Assembly (NCBI GenBank): GCA_036250195.1
Contig: JAVHZZ010000012.1
Coordinates: forward strand, 93,479,455-93,543,454
DNA from: Mixophyes australis
Taxonomy: Eukaryota > Chordata > Amphibia > Anura > Limnodynastidae
Reading direction: 5' to 3'
Length of the DNA: 64,000 bases
The notes under the pieces were generated by a model. It saw only the letters and a program-made list of their open reading frames with translations, was not told where the DNA came from and made no database searches. Positions 12,001 to 25,900 of this stretch are shown piece by piece (the stretch's first letter is position 1; each line of letters starts with the position of its first letter). The position numbers and the translations under genes were made by a program.

Positions 12001-13774
12001 CCCAGTATTACTACTGGGGTGACTTGTAGTATGTGGGGTAATGTCTGATGTCCTACCCAGTATTATTACCCGGGTGACTTGTAGTATGTGGGGTATTGTC
12101 TAATGTCCCCCACCTAGTATTATTACTGGGGTGACTTGTAGTATGTGGGGTATTGTCTGATGTCCCCACCCAGTATTACTACTGGGGTGACTTGTAGTAT
12201 GTGGGGTAATGTCTGATGTCCCACCCAGTATTACTACCGGGGTGACTTGTAGTATGTGGGGTAATGTCTGATGTCCCACCCAGTATTACTACCGGGGTGA
12301 CTTGTAGTATGTGGGGTAATGTCTGATGTCCCCACCCAGTATTATTACTGGGGTGACCTGTAGTATGTGGGGTAATGTCTGATGTCCCCACCCAGTATTA
12401 TTACTGGGTTGACATGTAGTATGTGGGGGTAATGTCTGATGTCCCACCCAGTGTTACTACTGGGGTGACTTGTAGTATGTGGAGTAATGTCTGATGTCCC
12501 ACCCAGTGTTACTACTGGGGTGACTTGTAGTATGTGGGGTAATGTCTGACGTCCCATCCAGTGTTACTACTGGGGTGACTTGTAGTATGTTGGGTAATGT
12601 CTGACGTCCCACCCAGTGTTACTACTGGGTATGACTTGTAGTATGTGGGTAATGTCTGATGTCCCACCCAGTATTATTACTGGGGTGACTTGTAGTATGT
12701 GGGGTAATGTCTGATGTCCCACCCAGTAATATTACTGGGGTGACTTGTAGTATGTGGGGTAATGTCTGATGTCCTACCCAGTGTTATTACCCGGGTGACT
12801 TGTAGTATGTAGGGTAATGTCTGATGTCCTACCCAGTATTATTACTGGGGTGACTTGTAGTATGTGGGGTAATGTCTGATGTCCTACCCAGTATTACTAC
12901 TGGGGTGACTTGTAGTATGTGGGGTAATGTCTGATGTCCTACCCAGTATTATTACCCGGGTGACTTGTAGTATGTGGGGTAATGTCTGATGTCCCCACCC
13001 AGTATTATTACTGGGTTGACCTGTAGTATGTGGGGTAATGTCTGATGTCCCACCCAGTGTTACTACTGGGGTGACTTGTAGTATGTGGAGTAATGTCTGA
13101 TGTCCCACCCAGTGTTACTACTGGGGTGACTTGTAGTATGTGGGGTAATGTCTAACGTCCCACCCAGTGTTACTACTGGGGTGACTTGTAGTATGTTGGG
13201 TAATGTCTGACTTCCTACCCAGTGTTACTACTGGGTATGACTTGTAGTATGTGGGTAATGTCTGATGTCCCACCCAGTATTATTACTGGGGTGACTTGTA
13301 GTATGTGGGGTAATGTCTTATGTCCCACCCAGTAATATTACTGGGGTGACTTGTAGTATGTGGGGTAATGTCTGATGTCCTACCCAGTGTTATTACCCGG
13401 GTGACTTGTAGTATGTGGGGTAATGTCTGATGTCCTACCCAGTATTATTACTGGGGTGACTTGTAGTATGTGGGGTAATGTCTGATGTCCTAGCCAGTAT
13501 TACTACTGGGGTGACTTGTAGTATGTGGGGTAATGTCTGATGTCCTACCCAGTATTATTACCCGGGTGACTTGTAGTATGTGGGGTAATGTCTGATGTCC
13601 TACCCAGTATTATTACCCGGGTGACTTGTAGTATGTGGGGTATTGTCTAATGTCCCCCACCTAGTATTATTACTGGGGTGACTTGTAGTATGTGGGGTAA
13701 TGTCTGATGTCCCACCCAGTGTTACTACTGGGGTGACTTGGAGTATTAGGGGTACTGGTGATGTCCCACCCAGA
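9061..13774. repeat. 55-bp minisatellite directly upstream of efna1
   Basis: About 85 tandem units of 55 bp (54-57), consensus phrases 'attattactggggtgactt', 'gtagtatgtggggtaatg' and 'tctgatgtcccacccagt'. Higher-order structure is visible: a unit carrying 'tactgggtatgactt' followed by a one-base-short 'atgtgggtaatg' recurs at 11131, 11737, 12624 and 13229. Spacings are 606, 887 and 605 bp, i.e. 11, about 16 and 11 units. Shorter blocks are repeated near 9598/9827 and 9989/10268. The right end is frayed (13740-13800). Confidence 0.95.
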
Positions 13775-15647
13775 TGAAGTTATACGCAGGGATAGGTATT
13801 AATACTGGGTGACTTGTTAGATATATAATATTAGGGTTACTAGTGACCTGTACTATGACCCCCTATACCTGGTCTTACACACAATGACACTAACAATGTG
13901 TATTACCACAGAGGATACAGGGCAGCATACTGGGGGAGGTGTAATGACTCTCAGCCCTGCTGTCTATCCTATAGAGATAAGATTAGGAGACTACTGGTCT
14001 CAGACAGGTTGTAAAGATCACTTGTGGTCAGACACCCTGGCTCTCAACTTAATGTTTAACGGCCTAGCCTAGACTAAAGAGCTTGCAATCCAAGCCGACA
14101 TCATCGTCAGAAGTAATCATCTTTATACAGGACCTGTCAGAGCACTGTCCGCACCTTGTTTAGGGGAAGCCCAGGGCTCTGGTTCCCTGTTTGTTCCTCA
14201 TTGGATTCTAGGGGTCCATAACTGAGTAAACACTATACCGCTTGTGAGCTCAAGAGCTTGCAATCTAGGCACTTCTGCTCTCTTGCTGGTACTGCTTTAG
14301 GGTAATAACGGGAGATATGAGGATGGTAGGGACGTGTGACGTGGGGTAGATTGCCCCCCATCAGTTTGGAGGACACAGCTATGGACACAGACACAATCCT
14401 CTGTTACGCAGTGGTGACAGTGGTGTTTTGGTGCATGGGCCGGGGGGGTAGTGTGTTATTTTGTGAGTAGTATTTTTAGAAAGCAAGAATCTGGAAAAAC
14501 CAGAGTTTGCGTGCGACCCAGGTGAGCACAGGAATATACAGAGGTAAGCTGTAGTGTCACATACCACACTGTGACGTACATTGTGCTGTGTCATGGCCCT
14601 GTGTGTAAATATCACACTACACACAGAGAAACAGGTGTGTGGGGTTAGGGTATAATCAGGGTACAAACACCCCATAGGACAGGTTTCTGTGCTAGGTGCA
14701 GGGGCCGGCTGGCACATTATAGCCCAGGAGGTGAGACTTAGCTGAGGAGCCTATTAGGAACATTTTAAAGAGAAAAACAATACAGGTAGCCCTGTGACCC
14801 AGCCAAGGTAGCCCACTATGGGACCGGCCTGGGGTCAGATGGTCTCTTTATCCTATAAGGCTGGACATGTCAGTAAGGTGTTCCTGGTGTACCCCCCAGA
14901 TGGCTGACCTGCCCTCTCTCCCCCCTGCCTTGTGCTTCTCATCTCCACTCACTCTGCAATTCTGTGCTAAATGCTGAAATCTCACTTTCATTTCATGAGC
15001 TAATCTATTGATTTGGAGGGGGGGGGGGGGGGGTTGGGCGGTCCGGCTCTGGGCCGCAGCGAGATTCTCCGGTTACATTTAAATAGGCTTTTCTCTTGAA
15101 ACCCAAAACTGTGCGAATCTCAGCGCTGGTCCCTCCTGCCCCACTCCCTGCAACACGATATGTCAGGGGGGGGGCACAGACTGCCTGCTTCATGCAAGAC
15201 TGACCTCTTAAATCTGAGGCCTGTAAACTGCTGGCGTACAGCTGTGGACTACAGCCTGGGGCCCTCTCCGCAAACGGCCCCTCTGTGCTCGTGAAGTCAA
15301 GTGCCGGGAAAGGCTCATTTGTCCAAGTGTGTAGTGACCCGAGGAGCTTACATCTAGTGGTGTTATGGGGGACCACTTGTTTAGTGAGCTCCTGCCCCTT
15401 AGAGCTTACACTCTATGGCTGGACACGGTGGTTACAGTGTCACGTTTAAGGGCCACTACATAAAAACAGGTTAGAGCAATCTGGTCCCGTCAGAAAAAAG
15501 AAAACGAATTGTGCTGGGGTAATCCGGTGCCAGCTGGGCCATAGACGTGAGTGATATAATAGGTGAGGTTAGTGATAAGAGATGTGTGATCTCAGTGTTA
15601 CACCAACATGTGAGAACACAGATGTTGTTGCTCTGTCTGCCAGGACT
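13775..15647. other. intergenic spacer, no gene recognised
   Basis: Mostly unique DNA. It has two 'gagcttgcaatc' phrases (14080, 14255) and 'gagcttacatcta/gagcttacactcta' phrases (15346, 15400), likely fragments of an old interspersed repeat. A run of 16 G lies at 15018-15033. The minus-strand open frame over 15005-15376 shows no domain and ends in proline from the G-run. Confidence 0.5.
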
Positions 15648-16946
15648 TGGGGGGTGGTACTCTGTGTACCCCCAAATTACAGGGTGTGGTGCTTACAGGG
15701 TGTTATTACTCTGCGTACCCCCAGAGTACAGGGTGTAGTGCTTACAGGGTGTTATTACTCTGCGTACCCCCAGAGTACAGGGTGTAGTGCTTACAGGGTG
15801 TTATTACTCTGCGTACCCCCAGAGTACAGGGTGTAGTGCTTACAAGATGTTATTACTCTGCGTACCCCCAGAGTACAGGGTGTAGTGCTTACAAGATGTT
15901 ATTACTCTGTGTACCCCCAGAGTACAGGGTGTAGTGCTTACAGGGTGTTATTACTCTGTGTACCCCCAAATTACAGGGTGTGGTGCTTACAGGGTGTTAT
16001 TACTCTGCGTACCCCCAGAGTACAGGGTGTAGTGCTTACAGGGTGTTACTACTCTGTGTACCCCCAGAATACAGGGTGTAGTGCTTACAGGGTGTTATTA
16101 CTCTGTGTACCCCCAGAGTACAGGGTGTAGTGCTTACAAGATGTTATTACTCTGTGTACCCCCAGAATACAGGGTGTAGTGCTTACAGGGTGTTATTACT
16201 CTGTGTACCCCCAGAGTACATGGTGTAGTGCTTACAAGATGTTATTACTCTGTGTACCCCCAGAATACAGGGTGTGGTGCTTACAGGGTGTTATTACTCT
16301 GTGTACCCCCAAATTACAGGGTGTGGTGCTTACAGGGTGTTATTACTCTGCGTACCCCCAGAGTACAGGGTGTAGTGCTTACAGGGTGTTACTACTCTGT
16401 GTACCCCCAGAATACAGGGTGTAGTGCTTACAGGGTGTTACTACTCTGTGTACCCCCAGAATACAGGGTGTAGTGCTTACAGGGTGTTATTACTCTGTGT
16501 ACCCCCAGAATACAGGGTGTGGTGCTTACAGGGTGTTATTACTCTGTGTACCCCCAGAATACAGGGTGTAGTGCTTACAGGGTGTTACTACTCTGTGTAC
16601 CCCCAGAATACAGGGTGTAGTGCTTACAGGGTGTTACTACTCTGTGTACCCCCAGAATACAGGGTGTAGTGCTTACAGGGTGTTACTACTCTGTGTACCC
16701 CCAGAATACAGGGTGTAGTGCTTACAGGGTGTTATTACTCTGTGTACCCCCAGAATACAGGGTGTAGTGCTTACAGGGTGTTATTACTCTGTGTACCCCC
16801 AGAGTACAGGGTGTAGTGCTTACAAGATGTTATTACTCTGTGTACCCCCAGAATACAGGGTGTAGTGCTTACAAGATGTTATTACTCTGTGTACCCCCAG
16901 AATACAGGGTGTAGTGCTTACAGGGTGTTATTACTCTGTGTACCCC
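15648..16946. repeat. 49-bp minisatellite block
   Basis: About 26 units of 49 bp with 'ttattactctgtgtaccccc', 'agaatacagggtgtagtg' and 'cttacaggg'. Variants are agagta/agaata/aaatta, ctgcgt/ctgtgt and cagggtg/caagatg. Because 49 is not a multiple of three, reading frames rotate and stay open only for about 80 codons. It runs without a gap into the 48-bp block. Confidence 0.95.
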
Positions 16947-19900
16947 CATGATTTGGGGTGTAGTATTATAAGATGTTATTACTCTGTGTACCCCCAGGAT
17001 TTGGGGTGTAGTATTATAAGATGTCATTACTCTGTGTACCCCCAGGATTTGGGGTGTAGTATTATAAGATGTCATTACTCTGTGTACCCCCAGGATTTGG
17101 GGTGTAGTATTATAAGATGTTATTACTCTGTGTACCCCCAGGATTTGGGGTGTAGTATTATAAGATGTCATTACTCTGTGTACCCCCAGGATTTGGGGTG
17201 TAGTATTATAAGATGTTATTACTCTGTGTACCCCCAGGATTTGGGGTGTAGTATTATAAGATGTTATTACTCTGTGTACCCCCAGGATTTGGGGTGTAGT
17301 ATTATAAGATGTCATTACTCTGTGTACCCCCAGGATTTGGGGTGTAGTATTATAAGATGTTATTACTCTGTGTACCCCCAGGATTTGGGGTGTAGTATTA
17401 TAAGATGTTATTACTCTGTGTACCCCCAGGATTTGGGGTGTAGTATTATAAGATGTCATTACTCTGTGTACCCCCAGGATTTGGGGTGTAGTATTATAAG
17501 ATGTCATTACTCTGTGTACCCCCAGGATTTGGGATGTAGTATTATAAGATGTCATTACTCTGTGTACCCCCAGGATTTGGGGTGTAGTATTATAAGATGT
17601 CATTACTCTGTGTACCCCCAGGATTTGGGGTGTAGTATTATAAGATGTTATTACTCTGTGTACCCCCAGGATTTGGGGTGTAGTATTATAAGATGTTATT
17701 ACTCTGTGTACCCCCAGGATTTGGGGTGTAGTATTATAAGATGTCATTACTCTGTGTACCCCCAGGATTTGGGGTGTAGTATTATAAGATGTCATTACTC
17801 TGTGTACCCCCAGGATTTGGGGTGTAGTATTATAAGATGTCATTACTCTGTGTACCCCCAGGATTTGGGGTGTAGTATTATAAGATGTCATTACTCTGTG
17901 TACCCCCAGGATTTGGGGTGTAGTATTATAAGATGTCATTACTCTGTGTACCCCCAGGATTTGGGGTGTAGTATTATAAGATGGTATTACTCTGTGTACC
18001 CCCAGGATTCGGGGTGTAGTATTATAAGATGTCATTACTCTGTGTACCCCCAGGATTCGGGGTGTAGTATTATAAGATGTCATTACTCTGTGTACCCCCA
18101 GGATTTGGGGTGTAGTATTATAAGATGGTATTACTCTGTGTACCCCCAGGATTCGGGGTGTAGTATTATAAGATGTCATTACTCTGTGTACCCCCAGGAT
18201 TTGGGGTGTAGTATTATAAGATGTTATTACTCTGTGTACCCCCAGGATTTGGGGTGTAGTATTATAAGATGGTATTACTCTGTGTACCCCCAGGATTCGG
18301 GGTGTAGTATTATAAGATGTCATTACTCTGTGTACCCCCAGGATTTGGGGTGTAGTATTATAAGATGTCATTACTCTGTGTACCCCCAGGATTCGGGGTG
18401 TAGTATTATAAGATGTTATTACTCTGTGTACCCCCAGGATTCGGGGTGTAGTATTATAAGATGGTATTACTCTGTGTACCCCCAGGATTTGGGGTGTAGT
18501 ATTATAAGATGGTATTACTCTGTGTACCCCCAGGATTCGGGGTGTAGTATTATAAGATGTCATTACTCTGTGTACCCCCAGGATTTGGGGTGTAGTATTA
18601 TAAGATGTTATTACTCTGTGTACCCCCAGGATTTGGGGTGTAGTATTATAAGATGGTATTACTCTGTGTACCCCCAGGATTTGGGGTGTAGTATTATAAG
18701 ATGTCATTACTCTGTGTACCCCCAGGATTTGGGGTGTAGTATTATAAGATGTTATTACTCTGTGTACCCCCAGGATTTGGGGTGTAGTATTATAAGATGT
18801 CATTACTCTGTGTACCCCCAGGATTTGGGGTGTAGTATTATAAGATGTCATTACTCTGTGTACCCCCAGGATTTGGGGTGTAGTATTATAAGATGTTATT
18901 ACTCTGTGTACCCCCAGGATTTGGGGTGTAGTATTATAAGATGGTATTACTCTGTGTACCCCCAGGATTTGGGGTGTAGTATTATAAGATGTCATTACTC
19001 TGTGTACCCCCAGGATTTGGGGTGTAGTATTATAAGATGTTATTACTCTGTGTACCCCCAGGATTTGGGGTGTAGTATTATAAGATGGTATTACTCTGTG
19101 TACCCCCAGGATTTGGGGTGTAGTATTATAAGATGTCATTACTCTGTGTACCCCCAGGATTTGGGGTGTAGTATTATAAGATGTTATTACTCTGTGTACC
19201 CCCAGGATTCGGGGTGTAGTATTATAAGATGTCATTACTCTGTGTACCCCCAGGATTTGGGGTGTAGTATTATAAGATGTCATTACTCTGTGTACCCCCA
19301 GGATTTGGGGTGTAGTATTATAAGATGTCATTACTCTGTGTACCCCCAGGCTTTGGGGTGTAGTATTATAAGATGTTATTACTCTGTGTACCCCCAGGAT
19401 TTGGGGTGTAGTATTATAAGATGGTATTACTCTGTGTACCCCCAGGATTTGGGGTGTAGTATTATAAGATGTCATTACTCTGTGTACCCCCAGGATTTGG
19501 GGTGTAGTATTATAAGATGTTATTACTCTGTGTACCCCCAGGATTTGGGGTGTAGTATTATAAGATGGTATTACTCTGTGTACCCCCAGGATTTGGGGTG
19601 TAGTATTATAAGATGGTATTACTCTGTGTACCCCCAGGATTTGGGGTGTAGTATTATAAGATGGTATTACTCTGTGTACCCCCAGGATTCGGGGTGTAGT
19701 ATTATAAGATGTCATTACTCTGTGTACCCCCAGGATTTGGGGTGTAGTATTATAAGATGTTATTACTCTGTGTACCCCCAGGATTTGGGGTGTAGTATTA
19801 TAAGATGGTATTACTCTGTGTACCCCCAGGATTTGGGGTGTAGTATTATAAGATGTCATTACTCTGTGTACCCCCAGGATTTGGGGTGTAGTATTATAAG

Positions 19901-22900
19901 ATGTTATTACTCTGTGTACCCCCAGGATTTGGGGTGTAGTATTATAAGATGTCATTACTCTGTGTACCCCCAGGATTTGGGGTGTAGTATTATAAGATGT
20001 CATTACTCTGTGTACCCCCAGGATTTGGGGTGTAGTATTATAAGATGTTATTACTCTGTGTACCCCCAGGATTTGGGGTGTAGTATTATAAGATGGTATT
20101 ACTCTGTGTACCCCCAGGATTTGGGGTGTAGTATTATAAGATGTCATTACTCTGTGTACCCCCAGGATTTGGGGTGTAGTATTATAATATGTTATTACTC
20201 TGTGTACCCCCAGGATTTGGGGTGTAGTATTATAAGATGGTATTACTCTGTGTACCCCCAGGATTTGGGGTGTAGTATTATAAGATGTCATTACTCTGTG
20301 TACCCCCAGGATTTGGGGTGTAGTATTATAAGATGTTATTACTCTGTGTACCCCCAGGATTCGGGGTGTAGTATTATAAGATGTCATTACTCTGTGTACC
20401 CCCAGGATTTGGGGTGTAGTATTATAAGATGTCATTACTCTGTGTACCCCCAGGATTTGGGGTGTAGTATTATAAGATGTCATTACTCTGTGTACCCCCA
20501 GGATTTGGGGTGTAGTATTATAAGATGTTATTACTCTGTGTACCCCCAGGATTTGGGGTGTAGTATTATAAGATGTTATTACTCTGTGTACCCCCAGGAT
20601 TCGGGGTGTAGTATTATAAGATGTCATTACTCTGTGTACCCCCAGGATTTGGGGTGTAGTATTATAAGATGTTATTACTCTGTGTACCCCCAGGATTTGG
20701 GGTGTAGTATTATAAGATGTCATTACTCTGTGTACCCCCAGGATTTGGGGTGTAGTATTATAAGATGTTATTACTCTGTGTACCCCCAGGATTTGGGGTG
20801 TAGTATTATAAGATGGTATTACTCTGTGTACCCCCAGGATTTGGGGTGTAGTATTATAAGATGTCATTACTCTGTGTACCCCCAGGATTTGGGGTGTAGT
20901 ATTATAAGATGTTATTACTCTGTGTACCCCCAGGATTCGGGGTGTAGTATTATAAGATGTCATTACTCTGTGTACCCCCAGGATTTGGGGTGTAGTATTA
21001 TAAGATGTCATTACTCTGTGTACCCCCAGGATTTGGGGTGTAGTATTATAAGATGTCATTACTCTGTGTACCCCCAGGATTTGGGGTGTAGTATTATAAG
21101 ATGTTATTACTCTGTGTACCCCCAGGATTTGGGGTGTAGTATTATAAGATGGTATTACTCTGTGTACCCCCAGGATTTGGGGTGTAGTATTATAAGATGT
21201 TATTACTCTGTGTACCCCCAGGATTTGGGGTGTAGTATTATAAGATGGTATTACTCTGTGTACCCCCAGGATTTGGGGTGTAGTATTATAAGATGTCATT
21301 ACTCTGTGTACCCCCAGGATTTGGGGTGTAGTATTATAAGATGTTATTACTCTGTGTACCCCCAGGATTTGGGGTGTAGTATTATAAGATGGTATTACTC
21401 TGTGTACCCCCAGGATTTGGGGTGTAGTATTATAAGATGTCATTACTCTGTGTACCCCCAGGATTTGGGGTGTAGTATTATAAGATGTCATTACTCTGTG
21501 TACCCCCAGGATTTGGGGTGTAGTATTATAAGATGTCATTACTCTGTGTACCCCCAGGATTTGGGGTGTAGTATTATAAGATGTCATTACTCTGTGTACC
21601 CCCAGGATTCGGGGTGTAGTATTATAAGATGTCATTACTCTGTGTACCCCCAGGATTTGGGGTGTAGTATTATAAGATGTCATTACTCTGTGTACCCCCA
21701 GGATTTGGGGTGTAGTATTATAAGATGGTATTACTCTGTGTACCCCCAGGATTTGGGGTGTAGTATTATAAGATGTCATTACTCTGTGTACCCCCAGGAT
21801 TTGGGGTGTAGTATTATAAGATGTTATTACTCTGTGTACCCCCAGGATTTGGGGTGTAGTATTATAAGATGTTATTACTCTGTGTACCCCCAGGATTTGG
21901 GGTGTAGTATTATAAGATGTCATTACTCTGTGTACCCCCAGGATTTGGGGTGTAGTATTATAAGATGTCATTACTCTGTGTACCCCCAGGATTTGGGGTG
22001 TAGTATTATAAGATGTCATTACTCTGTGTACCCCCAGGATTTGGGGTGTAGTATTATAAGATGTCATTACTCTGTGTACCCCCAGGATTTGGGGTGTAGT
22101 ATTATAAGATGGTATTACTCTGTGTACCCCCAGGATTTGGGGTGTAGTATTATAAGATGTCATTACTCTGTGTACCCCCAGGATTTGGGGTGTAGTATTA
22201 TAAGATGTCATTACTCTGTGTACCCCCAGGATTTGGGGTGTAGTATTATAAGATGTCATTACTCTGTGTACCCCCAGGATTTGGGGTGTAGTATTATAAG
22301 ATGTCATTACTCTGTGTACCCCCAGGATTTGGGGTGTAGTATTATAAGATGTCATTACTCTGTGTACCCCCAGGATTTGGGGTGTAGTATTATAAGATGT
22401 CATTACTCTGTGTACCCCCAGGATTTGGGGTGTAGTATTATAAGATGTCATTACTCTGTGTACCCCCAGGATTTGGGGTGTAGTATTATAAGACGTCATT
22501 ACTCTGTGTACCCCCAGGATTTGGGGTGTAGTATTATAAGACGTCATTACTCTGTGTACCCCCAGGATTTGGGGTGTAGTATTATAAGATGTCATTACTC
22601 TGTGTACCCCCAGGATTTGGGGTGTAGTATTATAAGATGTCATTACTCTGTGTACCCCCAGGATTTGGGGTGTAGTATTATAAGACGTCATTACTCTGTG
22701 TACCCCCAGGATTTGGGGTGTAGTATTATAAGATGTCATTACTCTGTGTACCCCCAGGATTCGGGGTGTAGTATTATAAGATGTCATTACTCTGTGTACC
22801 CCCAGGATTTGGGGTGTAGTATTATAAGATGTCATTACTCTGTGTACCCCCAGGATTTGGGGTGTAGTATTATAAGATGTCATTACTCTGTGTACCCCCA

Positions 22901-25900
22901 GGATTTGGGGTGTAGTATTATAAGATGGTATTACTCTGTGTACCCCCAGGATTTGGGGTGTAGTATTATAAGATGTCATTACTCTGTGTACCCCCAGGAT
23001 TTGGGGTGTAGTATTATAAGATGTCATTACTCTGTGTACCCCCAGGATTTGGGGTGTACTATTATAAGATGTTATTACTCTGTGTACCCCCAGGATTTGG
23101 GGTGTACTATTATAAGATGTCATTACTCTGTGTACCCCCAGGATTTGGGGTGTAGTATTATAAGATGTTATTACTCTGTGTACCCCCAGGATTTGGGGTG
23201 TAGTATTATAAGATGTCATTACTCTGTGTACCCCCAGGATTTGGGGTGTAGTATTATAAGATGTCATTACTCTGTGTACCCCCAGGATTTGGGGTGTAGT
23301 ATTATAAGATGTCATTACTCTGTGTACCCCCAGGATTCGGGGTGTAGTATTATAAGATGTCATTACTCTGTGTACCCCCAGGATTTGGGGTGTAGTATTA
23401 TAAGATGTCATTACTCTGTGTACCCCCAGGATTTGGGGTGTAGTATTATAAGACGTTATTACTCTGTGTACCCCCAGGATTTGGGGTGTAGTATTATAAG
23501 ACGTCATTACTCTGTGTACCCCCAGGATTTGGGGTGTAGTATTATAAGATGTCATTACTCTGTGTACCCCCAGGATTTGGGGTGTAGTATTATAAGATGT
23601 CATTACTCTGTGTACCCCCAGGATTTGGGGTGTAGTATTATAAGATGTCATTACTCTGTGTACCCCCAGGATTTGGGGTGTAGTATTATAAGATGTCATT
23701 ACTCTGTGTACCCCCAGGATTTGGGGTGTAGTATTATAAGATGTCATTACTCTGTGTACCCCCAGGATTTGGGGTGTAGTATTATAAGACGTTATTACTC
23801 TGTGTACCCCCAGGATTTGGGGTGTAGTATTATAAGATGTCATTACTCTGTGTACCCCCAGGATTTGGGGTGTAGTATTATAAGACGTTATTACTCTGTG
23901 TACCCCCAGGATTTGGGGTGTAGTATTATAAGATGTCATTACTCTGTGTACCCCCAGGATTTGGGGTGTAGTATTATAAGACGTCATTACTCTGTGTACC
24001 CCCAGGATTTGGGGTGTAGTATTATAAGATGTCATTACTCTGTGTACCCCCAGGATTTGGGGTGTAGTATTATAAGATGTCATTACTCTGTGTACCCCCA
24101 GGATTTGGGGTGTAGTATTATAAGATGTTATTACTCTGTGTACCCCCAGGATTTGGGGTGTAGTATTATAAGATGTCATTACTCTGTGTACCCCCAGGAT
24201 TTGGGGTGTAGTATTATAAGACGTCATTACTCTGTGTACCCCCAGGATTCGGGGTGTAGTATTATAAGACGTCATTACTCTGTGTACCCCCAGGATTTGG
24301 GGTGTAGTATTATAAGACGTTATTACTCTGTGTACCCCCAGGATTTGGGGTGTAGTATTATAAGATGTCATTACTCTGTGTACCCCCAGGATTCGGGGTG
24401 TAGTATTATAAGATGTCATTACTCTGTGTACCCCCAGGATTTGGGGTGTAGTATTATAAGACGTCATTACTCTGTGTACCCCCAGGATTCGGGGTGTAGT
24501 ATTATAAGATGTCATTACTCTGTGTACCCCCAGGATTTGGGGTGTAGTATTATAAGATGTCATTACTCTGTGTACCCCCAGGATTTGGGGTGTAGTATTA
24601 TAAGATGTTATTACTCTGTGTACCCCCAGGATTTGGGGTGTAGTATTATAAGATGTCATTACTCTGTGTACCCCCAGGATTTGGGGTGTAGTATTATAAG
24701 ACGTCATTACTCTGTGTACCCCCAGGATTTGGGGTGTAGTATTATAAGATGTCATTACTCTGTGTACCCCCAGGATTCGGGGTGTAGTATTATAAGACGT
24801 CATTACTCTGTGTACCCCCAGGATTTGGGGTGTAGTATTATAAGATGTCATTACTCTGTGTACCCCCAGGATTTGGGGTGTAGTATTATAAGATGTCATT
24901 ACTCTGTGTACCCCCAGGATTTGGGGTGTAGTATTATAAGACGTCATTACTCTGTGTACCCCCAGGATTTGGGGTGTAGTATTATAAGATGTTATTACTC
25001 TGTGTACCCCCAGGATTTGGGGTGTAGTATTATAAGATGGTATTACTCTGTGTACCCCCAGGATTTGGGGTGTAGTATTATAAGATGTCATTACTCTGTG
25101 TACCCCCAGGATTTGGGGTGTAGTATTATAAGACGTCATTACTCTGTGTACCCCCAGGATTTGGGGTGTAGTATTATAAGATGTTATTACTCTGTGTACC
25201 CCCAGGATTTGGGGTGTAGTATTATAAGATGTCATTACTCTGTGTACCCCCAGGATTTGGGGTGTAGTATTATAAGACGTCATTACTCTGTGTACCCCCA
25301 GGATTTGGGGTGTAGTATTATAAGATGGTATTACTCTGTGTACCCCCAGGATTTGGGGTGTAGTATTATAAGATGTCATTACTCTGTGTACCCCCAGGAT
25401 TTGGGGTGTAGTATTATAAGACGTCATTACTCTGTGTACCCCCAGGATTTGGGGTGTAGTATTATAAGATGTTATTACTCTGTGTACCCCCAGGATTTGG
25501 GGTGTAGTATTATAAGATGGTATTACTCTGTGTACCCCCAGGATTTGGGGTGTAGTATTATAAGACGTCATTACTCTGTGTACCCCCAGGATTTGGGGTG
25601 TAGTATTATAAGATGTCATTACTCTGTGTACCCCCAGGATTCGGGGTGTAGTATTATAAGATGTTATTACTCTGTGTACCCCCAGGATTTGGGGTGTAGT
25701 ATTATAAGATGGTATTACTCTGTGTACCCCCAGGATTCGGGGTGTAGTATTATAAGACGTCATTACTCTGTGTACCCCCAGGATTTGGGGTGTAGTATTA
25801 TAAGATGTTATTACTCTGTGTACCCCCAGGATTTGGGGTGTAGTATTATAAGATGGTATTACTCTGTGTACCCCCAGGATTCGGGGTGTAGTATTATAAG

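Noticed and set aside
9061..13774. CRE-like sites (tgacgtcc) repeated in the array as an efna1 enhancer
   Set aside because: Only the half-site CGTC/GACG is present and most units have 'tgatgtcc' instead. The CpG/TpG alternation is better explained by decay.
15005..15376. Minus-strand 123-codon frame as a gene
   Set aside because: It ends in polyproline from a 16-base G-run and shows no similarity to a known family.
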